Below, in pieces: positions 33,525-42,037 of a DNA stretch of 64,000 nt. Location: the NCBI RefSeq assembly GCF_014641615.1, contig NZ_BMIB01000006.1, positions 124,001 through 188,000 of the forward strand, in the 5' to 3' direction. Position 1 is the stretch's first letter, and every line of letters begins with the position of its first letter. The notes beneath the pieces are model-generated. The model saw only the letters and a list, made by a program, of their open reading frames with translations, had not been told where the DNA came from and did not search any database. The position numbers and the translations under genes were made by a program. The DNA comes from Filimonas zeae (GTDB taxonomy: Bacteria; Bacteroidota; Bacteroidia; Chitinophagales; Chitinophagaceae).

Positions 33525-36227
33525 ATGAGCATTATAAAGCCTTATTTACGTCTCTCCGGTTTAGAACCCCTGGTTGTTCGTCCAGAAACCAACTTTGTTA
33601 ACGTGGGTGAGCGCACCAACGTAACAGGTTCTAAAAAGTTTGCACGCCTGATTAAGGAGAACAAATACGAAGAAGCCTTAAGCGTTGCCCGCCAGCAGGT
33701 GGAAAGCGGCGCACAGGTGATTGACGTAAACATGGATGACGCCCTGTTAGACGGGGTGCAGGCCATGACCACTTATCTGAACCTGATGCAGAGCGAACCG
33801 GATATAGCTAAGATTCCGGTAATGATTGATTCCTCCAAGTTTCACATTATTGAAGCGGGGTTGAAGTGTGTACAGGGCAAGTGTATCGTAAACTCCATCT
33901 CCATGAAAGAAGGAGAAGAGAAGTTTATTGAACAGGCTTTTATCTGTAAAAGCTATGGCGCTGCGGTAATTGTAATGGCCTTTGACGAAAAAGGACAGGC
34001 AGATACCATGGAACGCAAAGTGGAAATATCTGAACGGGCATATAAGATACTGACGGAGCAGGTAGGCTTTTCCCCATCTGACATCATATTCGACATTAAC
34101 GTATTTGCAGTAGCTACCGGCCTGGAAGAGCACAACAACTACGGGGTAGACTTTATTGAAGCCTGCCGTATTATTAAACAGAAATATCCACTGGTTAAAA
34201 TAAGCGGCGGTGTAAGTAACCTGTCTTTCTCTTTCCGTGGTAACGAGCCGGTGCGCGAAGCTATGCACTCTGTATTCCTGTACTACGCCATTCAGGCAGG
34301 TATGGATATGGGTATTGTTAACGCTGGTCAGTTACAGGTATATTCAGAGATTGAACCGCAACTGCGTGACCTGTGCGAGGATGTAATTCTGAACCGCAAC
34401 AACGACAATAACGAGGCTACCGATAAATTGATTGCCTTTGCAGAAACCGTTAAGGCTTCGGGCAAAGAGGTGAAGAAAGATGACGCGTGGCGCAATACCA
34501 GCGTGGAAGAACGCCTGAAACACGCACTGGTAAACGGTATTACAGATTATATTGAAGCCGATACCGAAGAAGCCCGCGTTAAATACAACCGCCCGCTGGA
34601 AGTAATTGAAGGACCGTTAATGGACGGCATGAACGTAGTGGGTGATTTGTTCGGTGCCGGTAAAATGTTTTTGCCACAGGTGGTTAAAAGTGCGCGCGTA
34701 ATGAAGAAGAGCGTAGCGGTGCTGACCCCCTTTATTGAAGAGGAAAAGAAAAACAACCCGCTGGCCCAGCAGGGCGGCGCAGCCAAAATATTAATGGCTA
34801 CCGTTAAAGGCGATGTACACGACATTGGTAAAAACATTGTAGGTGTGGTACTGGCCTGTAACGGATATGATATTATAGATATGGGCGTAATGGTGCCGGC
34901 AGATAAAATACTGGACACCGCGCAGAAAGAGAATGTAGACATCATCGGCCTCAGCGGACTGATTACCCCCTCACTGGATGAGATGGTACACGTAGCCCGT
35001 GAAATGAAGCGCCGTAATATGACACAGCCTTTGCTGATTGGTGGCGCTACCACCTCCCGCACCCATACTGCTGTTAAAATTGAACCGGAATACGGTGAGG
35101 GCGTAATACACGTACTGGACGCCTCCAGAAGTGTTACCGTAGCTGGTTCGCTGTTAAGCAAAGAGCAGAAAGGCGGCTTTCTGGAAGGTATTTCTAAAGA
35201 ATACACCAGGCTGCGTGACGACTTTGGTAAGAAGAAATCTGTTAAGCAATACATTTCTTACGAAGCAGCACAGCAAAACCCCGTGAAGGTAGATTGGGAT
35301 AACTACGAACCTGTTACCCCTGCTTTCACTGGCATTAAAACGTTTGACAATTACGACCTGAACGAGGTACGCGAGTTTATAGACTGGGGGCCCTTCTTTA
35401 TTTCCTGGGAGCTGGGTGGCCGTTTCCCCGACCTGCTTACCGATAAGGTAATTGGCGTAGAAGCTACCAAACTGTACAACGATGCAAATGCATTGCTGAA
35501 CAAGATTATCGAAGAAAAATGGCTCTCTGCCCACGGCGTAATAGGCTTCTGGCCTGCTACCCGTACCGGTAGCGACTCTGTACTGGTAAAACAGGGCGAC
35601 GCCAATTCCGGTGACATTAAACTGGAATTCCTTCGCCAGCAGGTGAAGAAGGCAGCCAACCTGCCCAACTTGTCACTGGCCGACTTTATTAAACCCGCAG
35701 CGGCCGACAGCGATAAAGCCAACGATTACATAGGCGCCTTTGCTGTTACCATTAAAGGCATAGAGCCGCATATTAAACGACTGGAAGCTGCCTTTGATGA
35801 TTATAACAAGATTATGCTACAGGCCCTGGCAGACCGCTTTGCAGAAGCCTTTACTGAACTGTTGCACAAGAAAGTAAGAACCGAATACTGGGGCTACGTA
35901 AACAACGAGCAACTGAGCAACGAAGACCTGATTAAAGAGCAATACGTAGGTATACGCCCTGCCCCCGGCTACCCTGCCTGCCCGGACCATACAGAGAAAT
36001 ACAAGCTGTTTGATCTGCTGAATGCTACAGAAAATACCGGCATTACGTTAACGGAATCGCTGGCTATGTATCCGGCCTCTTCTGTGTGTGGCTGGTACTT
36101 TAGTCATCCGCAGAGCCAGTACTTTGGTATTGATAAAATCAGCAACGATCAGTTTGAAGATTATCTTCAGCGTAAAGGCCTGAGCAGAGATGAAGCGGAG
36201 AGATGGCTGCGTCCTATTCTGGATTAA
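33525..36227 (+). CDS. metH: Methionine synthase, pterin/cobalamin/activation modules (split MetH, C-terminal part)
   Basis: 900 residues. Order: pterin-binding TIM barrel (NVGERTNVTGSKKF; QVIDVNMDDALLDG, about 20-280), cobalamin cap helices (about 300-390), B12-binding domain with the His ligand motif GDVHDIGKNIVG (about 425-560), and AdoMet-dependent reactivation domain with RPAPGYPACPDHTEK (about 820). Together with the upstream gene the total is 1242 residues, close to 1227 of E. coli MetH. It transfers the methyl group from methyltetrahydrofolate to homocysteine via cobalamin. Followed by the copy 3 hairpin. Confidence 0.96.
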   Translation: MSIIKPYLRLSGLEPLVVRPETNFVNVGERTNVTGSKKFARLIKENKYEEALSVARQQVESGAQVIDVNMDDALLDGVQAMTTYLNLMQSEPDIAKIPVMIDSSKFHIIEAGLKCVQGKCIVNSISMKEGEEKFIEQAFICKSYGAAVIVMAFDEKGQADTMERKVEISERAYKILTEQVGFSPSDIIFDINVFAVATGLEEHNNYGVDFIEACRIIKQKYPLVKISGGVSNLSFSFRGNEPVREAMHSVFLYYAIQAGMDMGIVNAGQLQVYSEIEPQLRDLCEDVILNRNNDNNEATDKLIAFAETVKASGKEVKKDDAWRNTSVEERLKHALVNGITDYIEADTEEARVKYNRPLEVIEGPLMDGMNVVGDLFGAGKMFLPQVVKSARVMKKSVAVLTPFIEEEKKNNPLAQQGGAAKILMATVKGDVHDIGKNIVGVVLACNGYDIIDMGVMVPADKILDTAQKENVDIIGLSGLITPSLDEMVHVAREMKRRNMTQPLLIGGATTSRTHTAVKIEPEYGEGVIHVLDASRSVTVAGSLLSKEQKGGFLEGISKEYTRLRDDFGKKKSVKQYISYEAAQQNPVKVDWDNYEPVTPAFTGIKTFDNYDLNEVREFIDWGPFFISWELGGRFPDLLTDKVIGVEATKLYNDANALLNKIIEEKWLSAHGVIGFWPATRTGSDSVLVKQGDANSGDIKLEFLRQQVKKAANLPNLSLADFIKPAAADSDKANDYIGAFAVTIKGIEPHIKRLEAAFDDYNKIMLQALADRFAEAFTELLHKKVRTEYWGYVNNEQLSNEDLIKEQYVGIRPAPGYPACPDHTEKYKLFDLLNATENTGITLTESLAMYPASSVCGWYFSHPQSQYFGIDKISNDQFEDYLQRKGLSRDEAERWLRPILD

Positions 36228-36257
36228 AGTGAAGGCTCAGAGAATGGCGTAAACAAA

Positions 36258-36321
36258 AACTGAGTCCATCAGCATAGTTGAATAAAAGGATGGTGTATCG
36301 AACCTGATACACCATCCTTTT
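36258..36321. terminator. Composite terminator: 15-nt motif plus GGTGTATC family hairpin, copy 3
   Basis: AACTGAGTCCATCAG (36258-36272) is followed 11 nt later by AAAAGGATGGTGTATC (36284-36299), which pairs perfectly with 36306-36321. The spacing equals that of copy 2. It sits at the convergent metH / LOG-family junction; 120 nt with no other feature follow to 36440. Confidence 0.88.
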
Positions 36322-36440
36322 AGTTTTCACCTTCCTCTGTGGCCAGGCTATTGCAGCCGTCTGTGTAATTACAAGCCTTAAGTTTAAGCACACTATATAC
36401 GATTAAACCGCTGCTATAAAATACCGCCCACTTCAGGCCC

Positions 36441-37187
36441 TTACTTTTTCTCAAACAACCACCACAACCTTCTATCCTTTGTGCGCACTTTATAGTTTAA
36501 CCGGATGTACTTGGCGATATGTTCAATAGCCTCATCCATATCATCGGTAATTAATACCAGCTTCATATCATCGGGCGATATAGTGCCTTGTTTGGCCATA
36601 TCTTCCATTGCATTCATCAGGGGCTGATAATATTCCCTGCCGTATAGTACGATCGGAAAATCGTTAATGGTTTTGGTTTGTACCAGGGTAAGTGTTTCAA
36701 AAAACTCATCCATAGTACCAAAGCCACCGGGCATAATTACAAATGCGTACGAATACTTTACCAGCAGCACTTTACGTACAAAAAAGAATTTGATATTGAT
36801 GGACTTGTGCAGGTAGGGATTGGCGTGCTGCTCGTGCGGCAGTATAATGTTACAGCCTACAGACATGCCGTTGTTTTCAAACGCACCTTTGTTAGCCGCC
36901 TCCATAATACCGGGGCCACCACCCGTCATGGTAGTTAAACCCATACCCGCAATGCGTTTACCAAACTCCACTGCTGCCTGATAGTATTTATGATCGCTTT
37001 TATACCGTGCAGAACCGAATACCGTTACACAGGGGCCTGCAAAATGCAGGTTGCGGAATCCTTTAATAAACTGCCAGAACACCTGCCATACAAAACTCAG
37101 CTCATACATACGGGGCTTGGGGCCATCCAGATAAGCATTCATAGTGCCGGCCGGAATAATACGATTGGGATCTTGTTTCGCTTCCAT
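36441..37187 (-). CDS. LOG family protein (TIGR00730, Rossmann fold)
   Basis: 248 residues. Lysine-decarboxylase-like LOG fold with the signature VIMPGGFGTMDEFFETLTLV (PGGxGTxxE) and MTGGGPGIMEAANKGAFENN. Family members hydrolyse cytokinin or nucleotide monophosphates to the base and ribose 5-phosphate (PpnN-like). The extra N-terminal 45 residues are typical of the larger bacterial subgroup. Substrate unproven. Divergent from exonuclease III. Confidence 0.9.
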   Translation of the reverse strand: MEAKQDPNRIIPAGTMNAYLDGPKPRMYELSFVWQVFWQFIKGFRNLHFAGPCVTVFGSARYKSDHKYYQAAVEFGKRIAGMGLTTMTGGGPGIMEAANKGAFENNGMSVGCNIILPHEQHANPYLHKSINIKFFFVRKVLLVKYSYAFVIMPGGFGTMDEFFETLTLVQTKTINDFPIVLYGREYYQPLMNAMEDMAKQGTISPDDMKLVLITDDMDEAIEHIAKYIRLNYKVRTKDRRLWWLFEKK

Positions 37188-37264
37188 TCTATTGCTCTTT
37201 TTAATCAGTTATGCAAGTTATGTATTAACTGTTGTATTACTTTGCAGCTACAATTGAATACACA

Positions 37265-38029
37265 ATGCGTATTATCTCCTATAATGTTAACGGAATCAGA
37301 AGCGCTATTACCAAAGGGTTTATAGACTGGCTGAAGACCGATCCGGCTGATATCATCTGTCTGCAGGAAACCAAGGCGCATAAAGACAATGTAAACTATG
37401 CAGCCATTGAAGAGCTGGGTTACAGCACTTACTGGTTCAGTGCCGATAAAAAGGGGTACAGTGGTGTGGCAGTGTTTACCCGTATACACCCCGATGAAGT
37501 GTTTTTTGGCAATGGCATTATGCAGAGCGATGCAGAGGGCCGGGTGATACGGCTGGACTTTGGCGATATCACACTGGTGAATGCCTACTTCCCTTCCGGC
37601 ACCAGTGGCGATTTACGCCAGACTTATAAATACCAGTGGCTGGATGAGTTTTATGATTACCTGGATGTACTGAAACGGACGCGCCCGAATCTGGTGGTGT
37701 GTGGCGATTACAACATAGCGCACAAAGAGATTGACATTCATGATCCGAAAGGCAATAAGAAGTCATCAGGCTTTTTACCCGAAGAACGCGCGTGGATGGA
37801 CAAGTTTCTTGCTAACGGGTTTGTAGATACCCTGCGCGAGTTTCATACGGAACCGGCTTTATACAGCTGGTGGAGCCAACGTTTCCCTTCTGTACGCCTG
37901 CAAAATAAGGGCTGGCGCATTGATTACCTCTGTGTTACCACGCCGCTGAAAGACAGACTGAAAGGTGCGGAGATTTACCCCGATGTAAAACACAGCGACC
38001 ATTGCCCCGTTTACCTAGAACTGAATTAA
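37265..38029 (+). CDS. xth: Exodeoxyribonuclease III
   Basis: 254 residues from ATG 37265; an earlier in-frame ATG (37232) would add 11 unconserved residues. AP endonuclease and 3'-5' exonuclease in base excision repair. EEP fold motifs: SYNVNGIRSA, CLQETKAH (metal Glu), GDYNIAHKEIDIHDPKGN (Asp, Asn), GWRIDYLCVT and HSDHCPVYLEL (catalytic Asp-His). Followed 9 nt later by DUF4286. Confidence 0.96.
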   Translation: MRIISYNVNGIRSAITKGFIDWLKTDPADIICLQETKAHKDNVNYAAIEELGYSTYWFSADKKGYSGVAVFTRIHPDEVFFGNGIMQSDAEGRVIRLDFGDITLVNAYFPSGTSGDLRQTYKYQWLDEFYDYLDVLKRTRPNLVVCGDYNIAHKEIDIHDPKGNKKSSGFLPEERAWMDKFLANGFVDTLREFHTEPALYSWWSQRFPSVRLQNKGWRIDYLCVTTPLKDRLKGAEIYPDVKHSDHCPVYLELN

Positions 38030-38038
38030 ACTGAACTG

Positions 38039-38344
38039 ATGCTGATTTACAATATTACCACCAAGGTAGACTGGCTGATACACGACCAGTGGCTGAAATG
38101 GATGAAGACCGTGCATGTACCCGAAGTAATGGCTACAGGCTGCTTTCAGCAACAGCAGATGGTGCGGCTGCTGGAAACCGACGAAACCGAAGGTGCTACC
38201 TACGCCATGCAGTATTATGCCGCTACGGAGGCCGATTACCACCGGTATACGGAACTTTTTGCCCCGGCGTTACGCCAGCAGATACTGGGCAAATGGGGCG
38301 CTCGGGTTATTTCTTTCCGTTCGCTGATGGAGGTTGTGAACTGA
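38039..38344 (+). CDS. DUF4286 family protein
   Basis: 101 residues, the family's normal length. NITTKVDWLIHDQWLKWMKT and YAMQYYAATEADYHRYTELF match DUF4286, a Bacteroidota family of unknown function with a ferredoxin-like appearance. No signal peptide. Probably in one transcript with xth. Confidence 0.85.
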   Translation: MLIYNITTKVDWLIHDQWLKWMKTVHVPEVMATGCFQQQQMVRLLETDETEGATYAMQYYAATEADYHRYTELFAPALRQQILGKWGARVISFRSLMEVVN

Positions 38345-38580
38345 TTGTGGAAATCTTATTCAAGTGGTTTCGTCATTGGCCAAACTATTGTATATTACTT
38401 CCAAAGCCGCTACAGCACCGCATTACAGGCCACAAAACGCTCAAACGCTTTATAGCTAAGGGTTTGAGTAAAAAAGCAGGTATATACAGTGATTTTACAG
38501 TAGTGGACTTATCGGCTATAACGCTTATCAGGAGCGGCATTCAGGACTGTTGCGAAACTGTGAATGTTGCTCAAAAAAAT
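38345..38580. other. Intergenic stretch without recognised features
   Basis: About 240 nt between DUF4286 and the HU promoter. No gene, dyad or repeat noted; plus-strand frames here are out-of-frame continuations. Confidence 0.5.
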
Positions 38581-38610
38581 TTTGCTGGTAGGTAAAAGCC
38601 GATAAATTTG
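38581..38610 (+). promoter_or_regulatory. HU gene promoter (-33 TTTG, -7 TAAATTTG)
   Basis: TTTG at 38581-38584 and TAAATTTG at 38603-38610 are 18 nt apart, matching both elements of the Bacteroidota primary sigma consensus. The start codon follows at 38644, giving a leader of about 30 nt. Confidence 0.75.
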
Positions 38611-38643
38611 TTTCAGTATAAATCACTACTTAAAACATACACT

Positions 38644-38913
38644 ATGAACAAAGCTGAATTGGTTGCAAAATTAGCCGAAGATGCAGGCATCACTAAAACC
38701 CAGGCAAACGCTACATTAGATTCTTTTGTAGAAGCTGTTACCAAAACCCTGAAAGGTGGCGGCAAAGTAACCCTGGTAGGTTTCGGAACTTTCTCAGTTT
38801 CCAAGCGTGCTGCACGTACCGGCCGCAACCCTCAAACCGGCGAAGTAATCAAGATAAAGGCGAAAAAAGTAGCCCGCTTCAAAGCTGGTAAAGAGCTTTC
38901 CGCCAAAGTATAA
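38644..38913 (+). CDS. hup: HU family DNA-binding protein
   Basis: 89 residues from ATG 38644, which gives the standard HU N-terminus MNKAELVAKLAEDAGITKTQ. The GFGTFSVSKRAARTGRNPQT segment forms the DNA-binding beta arms. Abundant nucleoid protein that bends DNA. Strong promoter upstream and strong terminator downstream, so monocistronic. Confidence 0.96.
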   Translation: MNKAELVAKLAEDAGITKTQANATLDSFVEAVTKTLKGGGKVTLVGFGTFSVSKRAARTGRNPQTGEVIKIKAKKVARFKAGKELSAKV

Positions 38914-38941
38914 CGGTGTAGGTGCCAGGAAAAATTATCAG

Positions 38942-38976
38942 AAGCAGAAGAATAGCTTATTCTTCTGCTTTTTTAT
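38942..38976 (+). terminator. Rho-independent terminator of hup
   Basis: AAGCAGAAGAAT (38942-38953) pairs perfectly with 38959-38970, 5-nt loop, followed by a T run. Confidence 0.92.
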
Positions 38977-39038
38977 TGACTGAAATATACGAATTTCGCG
39001 CTTCGTCGCTTATTTTGTAACCATTAAACTGATTTACC

Positions 39039-39164
39039 ATGGGTAGAGGTGATAAAAAGAGCAAGAAGGGTAAAATCTTCAAAGGCTCTTACGGTAAAAG
39101 CCGTAGTTCAAGACCTGAAAGCTCCAGCGTTAAAAGAGCTGCTGCTGCTAAATTACAAGCTTAA
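39039..39164 (+). CDS. 30S ribosomal protein THX
   Basis: 41 residues: starts MGRGDKKSKKGKIFKGSYGK and continues SRSSRPESSSVKRAAAAK. This is the small basic THX protein (bTHX) that binds the top of the 30S head; the GRGDKKSKKGKI start is diagnostic. Typical of Bacteroidota and Thermus. Between HU and pdxH. Confidence 0.93.
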   Translation: MGRGDKKSKKGKIFKGSYGKSRSSRPESSSVKRAAAAKLQA

Positions 39165-39183
39165 TTGCAGCTTTCTGATGTGA

Positions 39184-39229
39184 TGATGTCTGATTTGTAA
39201 TACCGGTTTCCGCTATATATCAGACATCA
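39184..39229. terminator. Inverted repeat at THX / pdxH convergent junction
   Basis: TGATGTCTGAT (39184-39194) pairs perfectly with ATCAGACATCA (39219-39229) around a 24-nt loop. Position suggests bidirectional termination, although the loop is long and no T run follows. Confidence 0.5.
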
Positions 39230-39254
39230 ACCATCAAAAAGGCCCCGTCTGTTA

Positions 39255-39908
39255 TCAGGGAGCCAATCTTTCTATCTTCCACTTTCCATTCTCCGCTTTT
39301 GTATACTTTATTCTGTCGTGCAGGCGGCTGCTTCTGCCCTGCCAGAACTCTATTTCCAAAGGTTCCACAATATAGCCACCCCAGTTATCCGGACGGGGAA
39401 TAACCACTGACTCCTCAAACTTTGCCGTGTTTTCTGCCACCTTCTGTTCCAGCACCTCGCGGGAGGAGATTACCTGACTTTGCGGGGAGGACATAGCGCC
39501 GATGCGGCTACCTACGGGGCGGGATTGGAAATATTCATCGCTATCCTGTGCGGCGGCTTTTTTTACGGTACCGTTAATGCGTACCTGCCGTTGCAGTTCA
39601 CGCCAGAAGAATACCAGCTCTGCACGTGGGTTTTCTGCCAGGGTGCGGCCTTTGGCGCTATCGTAGTTGGTAAAAAACCAAAAGCCCTTTTCATCAAAAC
39701 TCTTCAGCAGCACAATGCGTGCAGAGGGAATGCCCTCTTTAGTAGCGGTGGCCAGCGTCATCGCATTTACCTCTTCCAGCTCGCTCGCAATGGCTTCCTG
39801 CCACCATACCTTAAACTGGTCAATGGCATCCGCCGCCACTTCTGCTTCCTCCAGCGTTTTAAGGCTGTAATCCGTTCTTATATCAGCTATTGCTTTCTGT
39901 ATAGACAT
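39255..39908 (-). CDS. pdxH: Pyridoxamine 5'-phosphate oxidase
   Basis: 217 residues from ATG 39908 (a GTG at 39914 would add two). FMN enzyme making pyridoxal 5'-phosphate from PNP or PMP. Motifs: NAMTLATATKEGIPSARIV corresponds in this protein to VNAMTLATATKEG and PSARIVLLKSFDEKG; FYTNYDS-like FFTNYDSAKGR; FQSRPVGSRIG; QSQVISSR; and the C-terminal WGGYIVEPLEIEFWQGRSSR and RLAP end. Length is normal. Confidence 0.96.
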   Translation of the reverse strand: MSIQKAIADIRTDYSLKTLEEAEVAADAIDQFKVWWQEAIASELEEVNAMTLATATKEGIPSARIVLLKSFDEKGFWFFTNYDSAKGRTLAENPRAELVFFWRELQRQVRINGTVKKAAAQDSDEYFQSRPVGSRIGAMSSPQSQVISSREVLEQKVAENTAKFEESVVIPRPDNWGGYIVEPLEIEFWQGRSSRLHDRIKYTKAENGKWKIERLAP

Positions 39909-40175
39909 GCGCACAAGATTTAAAGCCTCAAACCTAATATAAAAAGCGGAATGGCAATATGACCTGCATCAGGTAGGGGGCTTTTGCAGTCAGTATACAC
40001 CCCTCGTCCGGTTTACCATTTGTTAACAGCTATGTTGCGGTGGCCTATGCCTTTCTGATGGGTGGCAGGATGGTGGCAGGATACCAGAAGCATCCTACGG
40101 GTTGGTATGGAGTATTCACGGAGGAAACATGGAGTAGACATGGACTTATCCACAGTTTAGCCGGGCGGGAAAACA
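39909..40175. other. Intergenic stretch, pdxH upstream region
   Basis: About 270 nt without a gene. It contains a short tandem GGTGGCAGGAT (40061-40082) and one perfect DnaA-box-like TTATCCACA (40146-40154). Neither forms a cluster, so no origin is proposed. Confidence 0.4.
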
Positions 40176-40203
40176 GAAGCCCGGAACAAACGCTCCGGGC
40201 TTC
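40176..40203. terminator. Hairpin terminator downstream of pyrH
   Basis: GAAGCCCGGA (40176-40185) pairs with TCCGGGCTTC (40194-40203), 8-nt loop, about 55 nt past the pyrH stop on the minus strand. Confidence 0.75.
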
Positions 40204-40257
40204 CACAGATATATCGTAAGTGCCGCCGCTATACGCAGCAGCCTGTATGTGAGTAGC

Positions 40258-40977
40258 TTAGCTTACCAGTGTACCAATGTTCTGGCCTTCTACCACCTTC
40301 AATAAAGTACCCGGCGTGTTCATGTCGAATACAATGATAGGCAGTTTGTTTTCCATACACAGGGTGAAAGCCGTCATATCCATTACTTTCAGGTTTTTGC
40401 TGATGCACTCCTGAAAAGAAATTTTCTCGTAACGGGTAGCAGTGGGGTCTTTCTCCGGATCGGCGGTGTAAATACCGTCCACACGGGTACCTTTTAAAAT
40501 AACATCGGCCTGAATTTCTATTGCACGCAGTGAACCGGCAGTATCGGTAGTGAAGTACGGGTTACCGGTACCTGCACCAAATATCACCACACGGTTTTTC
40601 TCCAGATGGCGGATAGCGCGGCGGCGGATATAGGGTTCTGCAATCTGCTCCATTTTAATAGCGCTCTGTAAGCGCGTATAAACGCCTATTTTCTCCAGCA
40701 TTGCCTGCATGGCCATACCGTTAATCATAGTAGCCAGCATGCCCATATAATCGCCGTGTGCACGCTCAATGCCACTGTCATGCTCGTTCATGCCTCTGTA
40801 AATGTTACCACCGCCAATTACTATGGCTACCTGTACACCCAGGTCGGTTACCCTTTTGATATCGTTCGCATACTGCTCAATGATCTGGGGGTTAAAAGGA
40901 TCGAAACCGTTCTTGGACTCGCCCATCAGGGCCTCACCCGACAATTTCAGGAGGATACGTTTGTACTTCGGTAGCAT
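40258..40977 (-). CDS. pyrH: UMP kinase
   Basis: 239 residues from ATG 40977 (MLPKYKRILLKLSGEALMGE), the standard PyrH start; the longer frame to 41028 adds an unconserved tail. Hexameric amino-acid-kinase-fold enzyme phosphorylating UMP to UDP. GGGNIYRG, HGDYMGMLATMINGMAMQ, GTGNPYFTTDTAGSLRAIE and KGTRVDGIYTADPEKDPTAT are present. It stands apart from tsf/frr, its usual neighbours in many bacteria, though tsf is only 3 kb away. Confidence 0.97.
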   Translation of the reverse strand: MLPKYKRILLKLSGEALMGESKNGFDPFNPQIIEQYANDIKRVTDLGVQVAIVIGGGNIYRGMNEHDSGIERAHGDYMGMLATMINGMAMQAMLEKIGVYTRLQSAIKMEQIAEPYIRRRAIRHLEKNRVVIFGAGTGNPYFTTDTAGSLRAIEIQADVILKGTRVDGIYTADPEKDPTATRYEKISFQECISKNLKVMDMTAFTLCMENKLPIIVFDMNTPGTLLKVVEGQNIGTLVS

Positions 40978-41046
40978 GAATGAGGAATTTGTGGGTGCAA
41001 ATAACCTGAATTTTTCCCCAAATGCCAAATCATCGTTCTTAACCGG

Positions 41047-41955
41047 CTACATCACGTATTCGTTGTTAATCGGCTTCACCGGAGCAGGAATATCCTTTTC
41101 GCCCAGCATTTCCAGCAGATTAATCTCAATAGTACGGCTTATCTGGTTCAGCGGCATGCTGGTAGTAAGCGTGCTGAAGGGGTCCATCAACGTTTGTCCG
41201 TTAAAGTGGGTGATATGAAATACGGAGCCTACGATGGAGCCCATCACTATAGACCATAACCCTATTTCACGGGAGCACACCATGGTAATCATAATGGTGA
41301 ACAGCCAGATAAAAGCTTTGGTAAAGAAGATATAGATAGTGGGGAATACGGTGTTTTTGATCCGCTCCGCCATGCCCATAGAATCCGTAAAGGCTACCAG
41401 CATTTTATTCAGCTCCAGATAACGGAACCCATCAATATAGCCCATGCGCGACAGGGTTTCCAGGTCGCGGCTCTGCAGCAACAGCACAGCGTTGTGCATG
41501 TTAGAGTGGCTTTCTATCAGGCCCAGTTCTTCATCGCTCAGGTATTTGCGGTAGGTAACATCATTCTGCGGGCGCAGGGCTGTTTTAAGGGCATATATAA
41601 ACGCAATGTGGCGCTTTACCATTTGCTGCTTCATCAGCTCTGTCTGTGTATCATCTTCGGCAGGTATAACGTAACAGAGTACGTTTCTGGCCCATGTGCG
41701 GGAGTCGTTTACCAATGCCCCCCATATTTTACGCGCCTCCCACCAGCGGTCGTATGCCTGGTTGTTATTAAAGCCTACAAAAAAGGCAATGGCCGGGCCC
41801 AGCACAGTGGGTATAATCGGCGGCAGAATAAAGAAACGTTCTATTATGTACGTATCCACATAGTATACCATTACACAGGAAAAGAAAATAAGCAGATCCA
41901 TTTTCCAGGTGTATTGCAGCACGCGTATAAAGCGGTAGGTTGGTGAAATAGTCAT
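41047..41955 (-). CDS. Bestrophin family ion channel
   Basis: 302 residues with four transmembrane regions (LLIFFSCVMVYYVDTYI near 18-35; PTVLGPAIAFFVGFNNNQAY near 48-68; TIYIFFTKAFIWLFTIMITM near 205-228; and a following short helix). The GFNNNQAYDRWWEARKIWGA segment is the bacterial bestrophin (UPF0187) signature. Homologues form pentameric channels, sodium selective in Klebsiella. Ends 70 nt from pyrH, same strand. Confidence 0.9.
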   Translation of the reverse strand: MTISPTYRFIRVLQYTWKMDLLIFFSCVMVYYVDTYIIERFFILPPIIPTVLGPAIAFFVGFNNNQAYDRWWEARKIWGALVNDSRTWARNVLCYVIPAEDDTQTELMKQQMVKRHIAFIYALKTALRPQNDVTYRKYLSDEELGLIESHSNMHNAVLLLQSRDLETLSRMGYIDGFRYLELNKMLVAFTDSMGMAERIKNTVFPTIYIFFTKAFIWLFTIMITMVCSREIGLWSIVMGSIVGSVFHITHFNGQTLMDPFSTLTTSMPLNQISRTIEINLLEMLGEKDIPAPVKPINNEYVM

Positions 41956-42037
41956 AGTTGCTTTGAATTAACAGGCTGTACCGTGCAAATAATCGTGCCG
42001 GGATTAAGTATCTTCACGTTTAATGAGAGAGGGTGGT

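Noticed and set aside
33488..33525. Idea that the MetH split is a frameshift or assembly error
   Set aside because: The break falls in the interdomain linker, the downstream gene has its own ATG with a normal N-terminus, and no residues of either module are missing.
38089..38595. 168-codon plus-strand frame overlapping DUF4286
   Set aside because: Out of frame with a well-supported gene and rich in Arg/Pro/Gly shadow sequence; its downstream part lacks features.
40146..40154. Perfect DnaA-box-like TTATCCACA
   Set aside because: A single copy with no second box, no AT-rich unwinding region and no dnaA or other origin genes nearby; one match in 64 kb is expected by chance about half the time.
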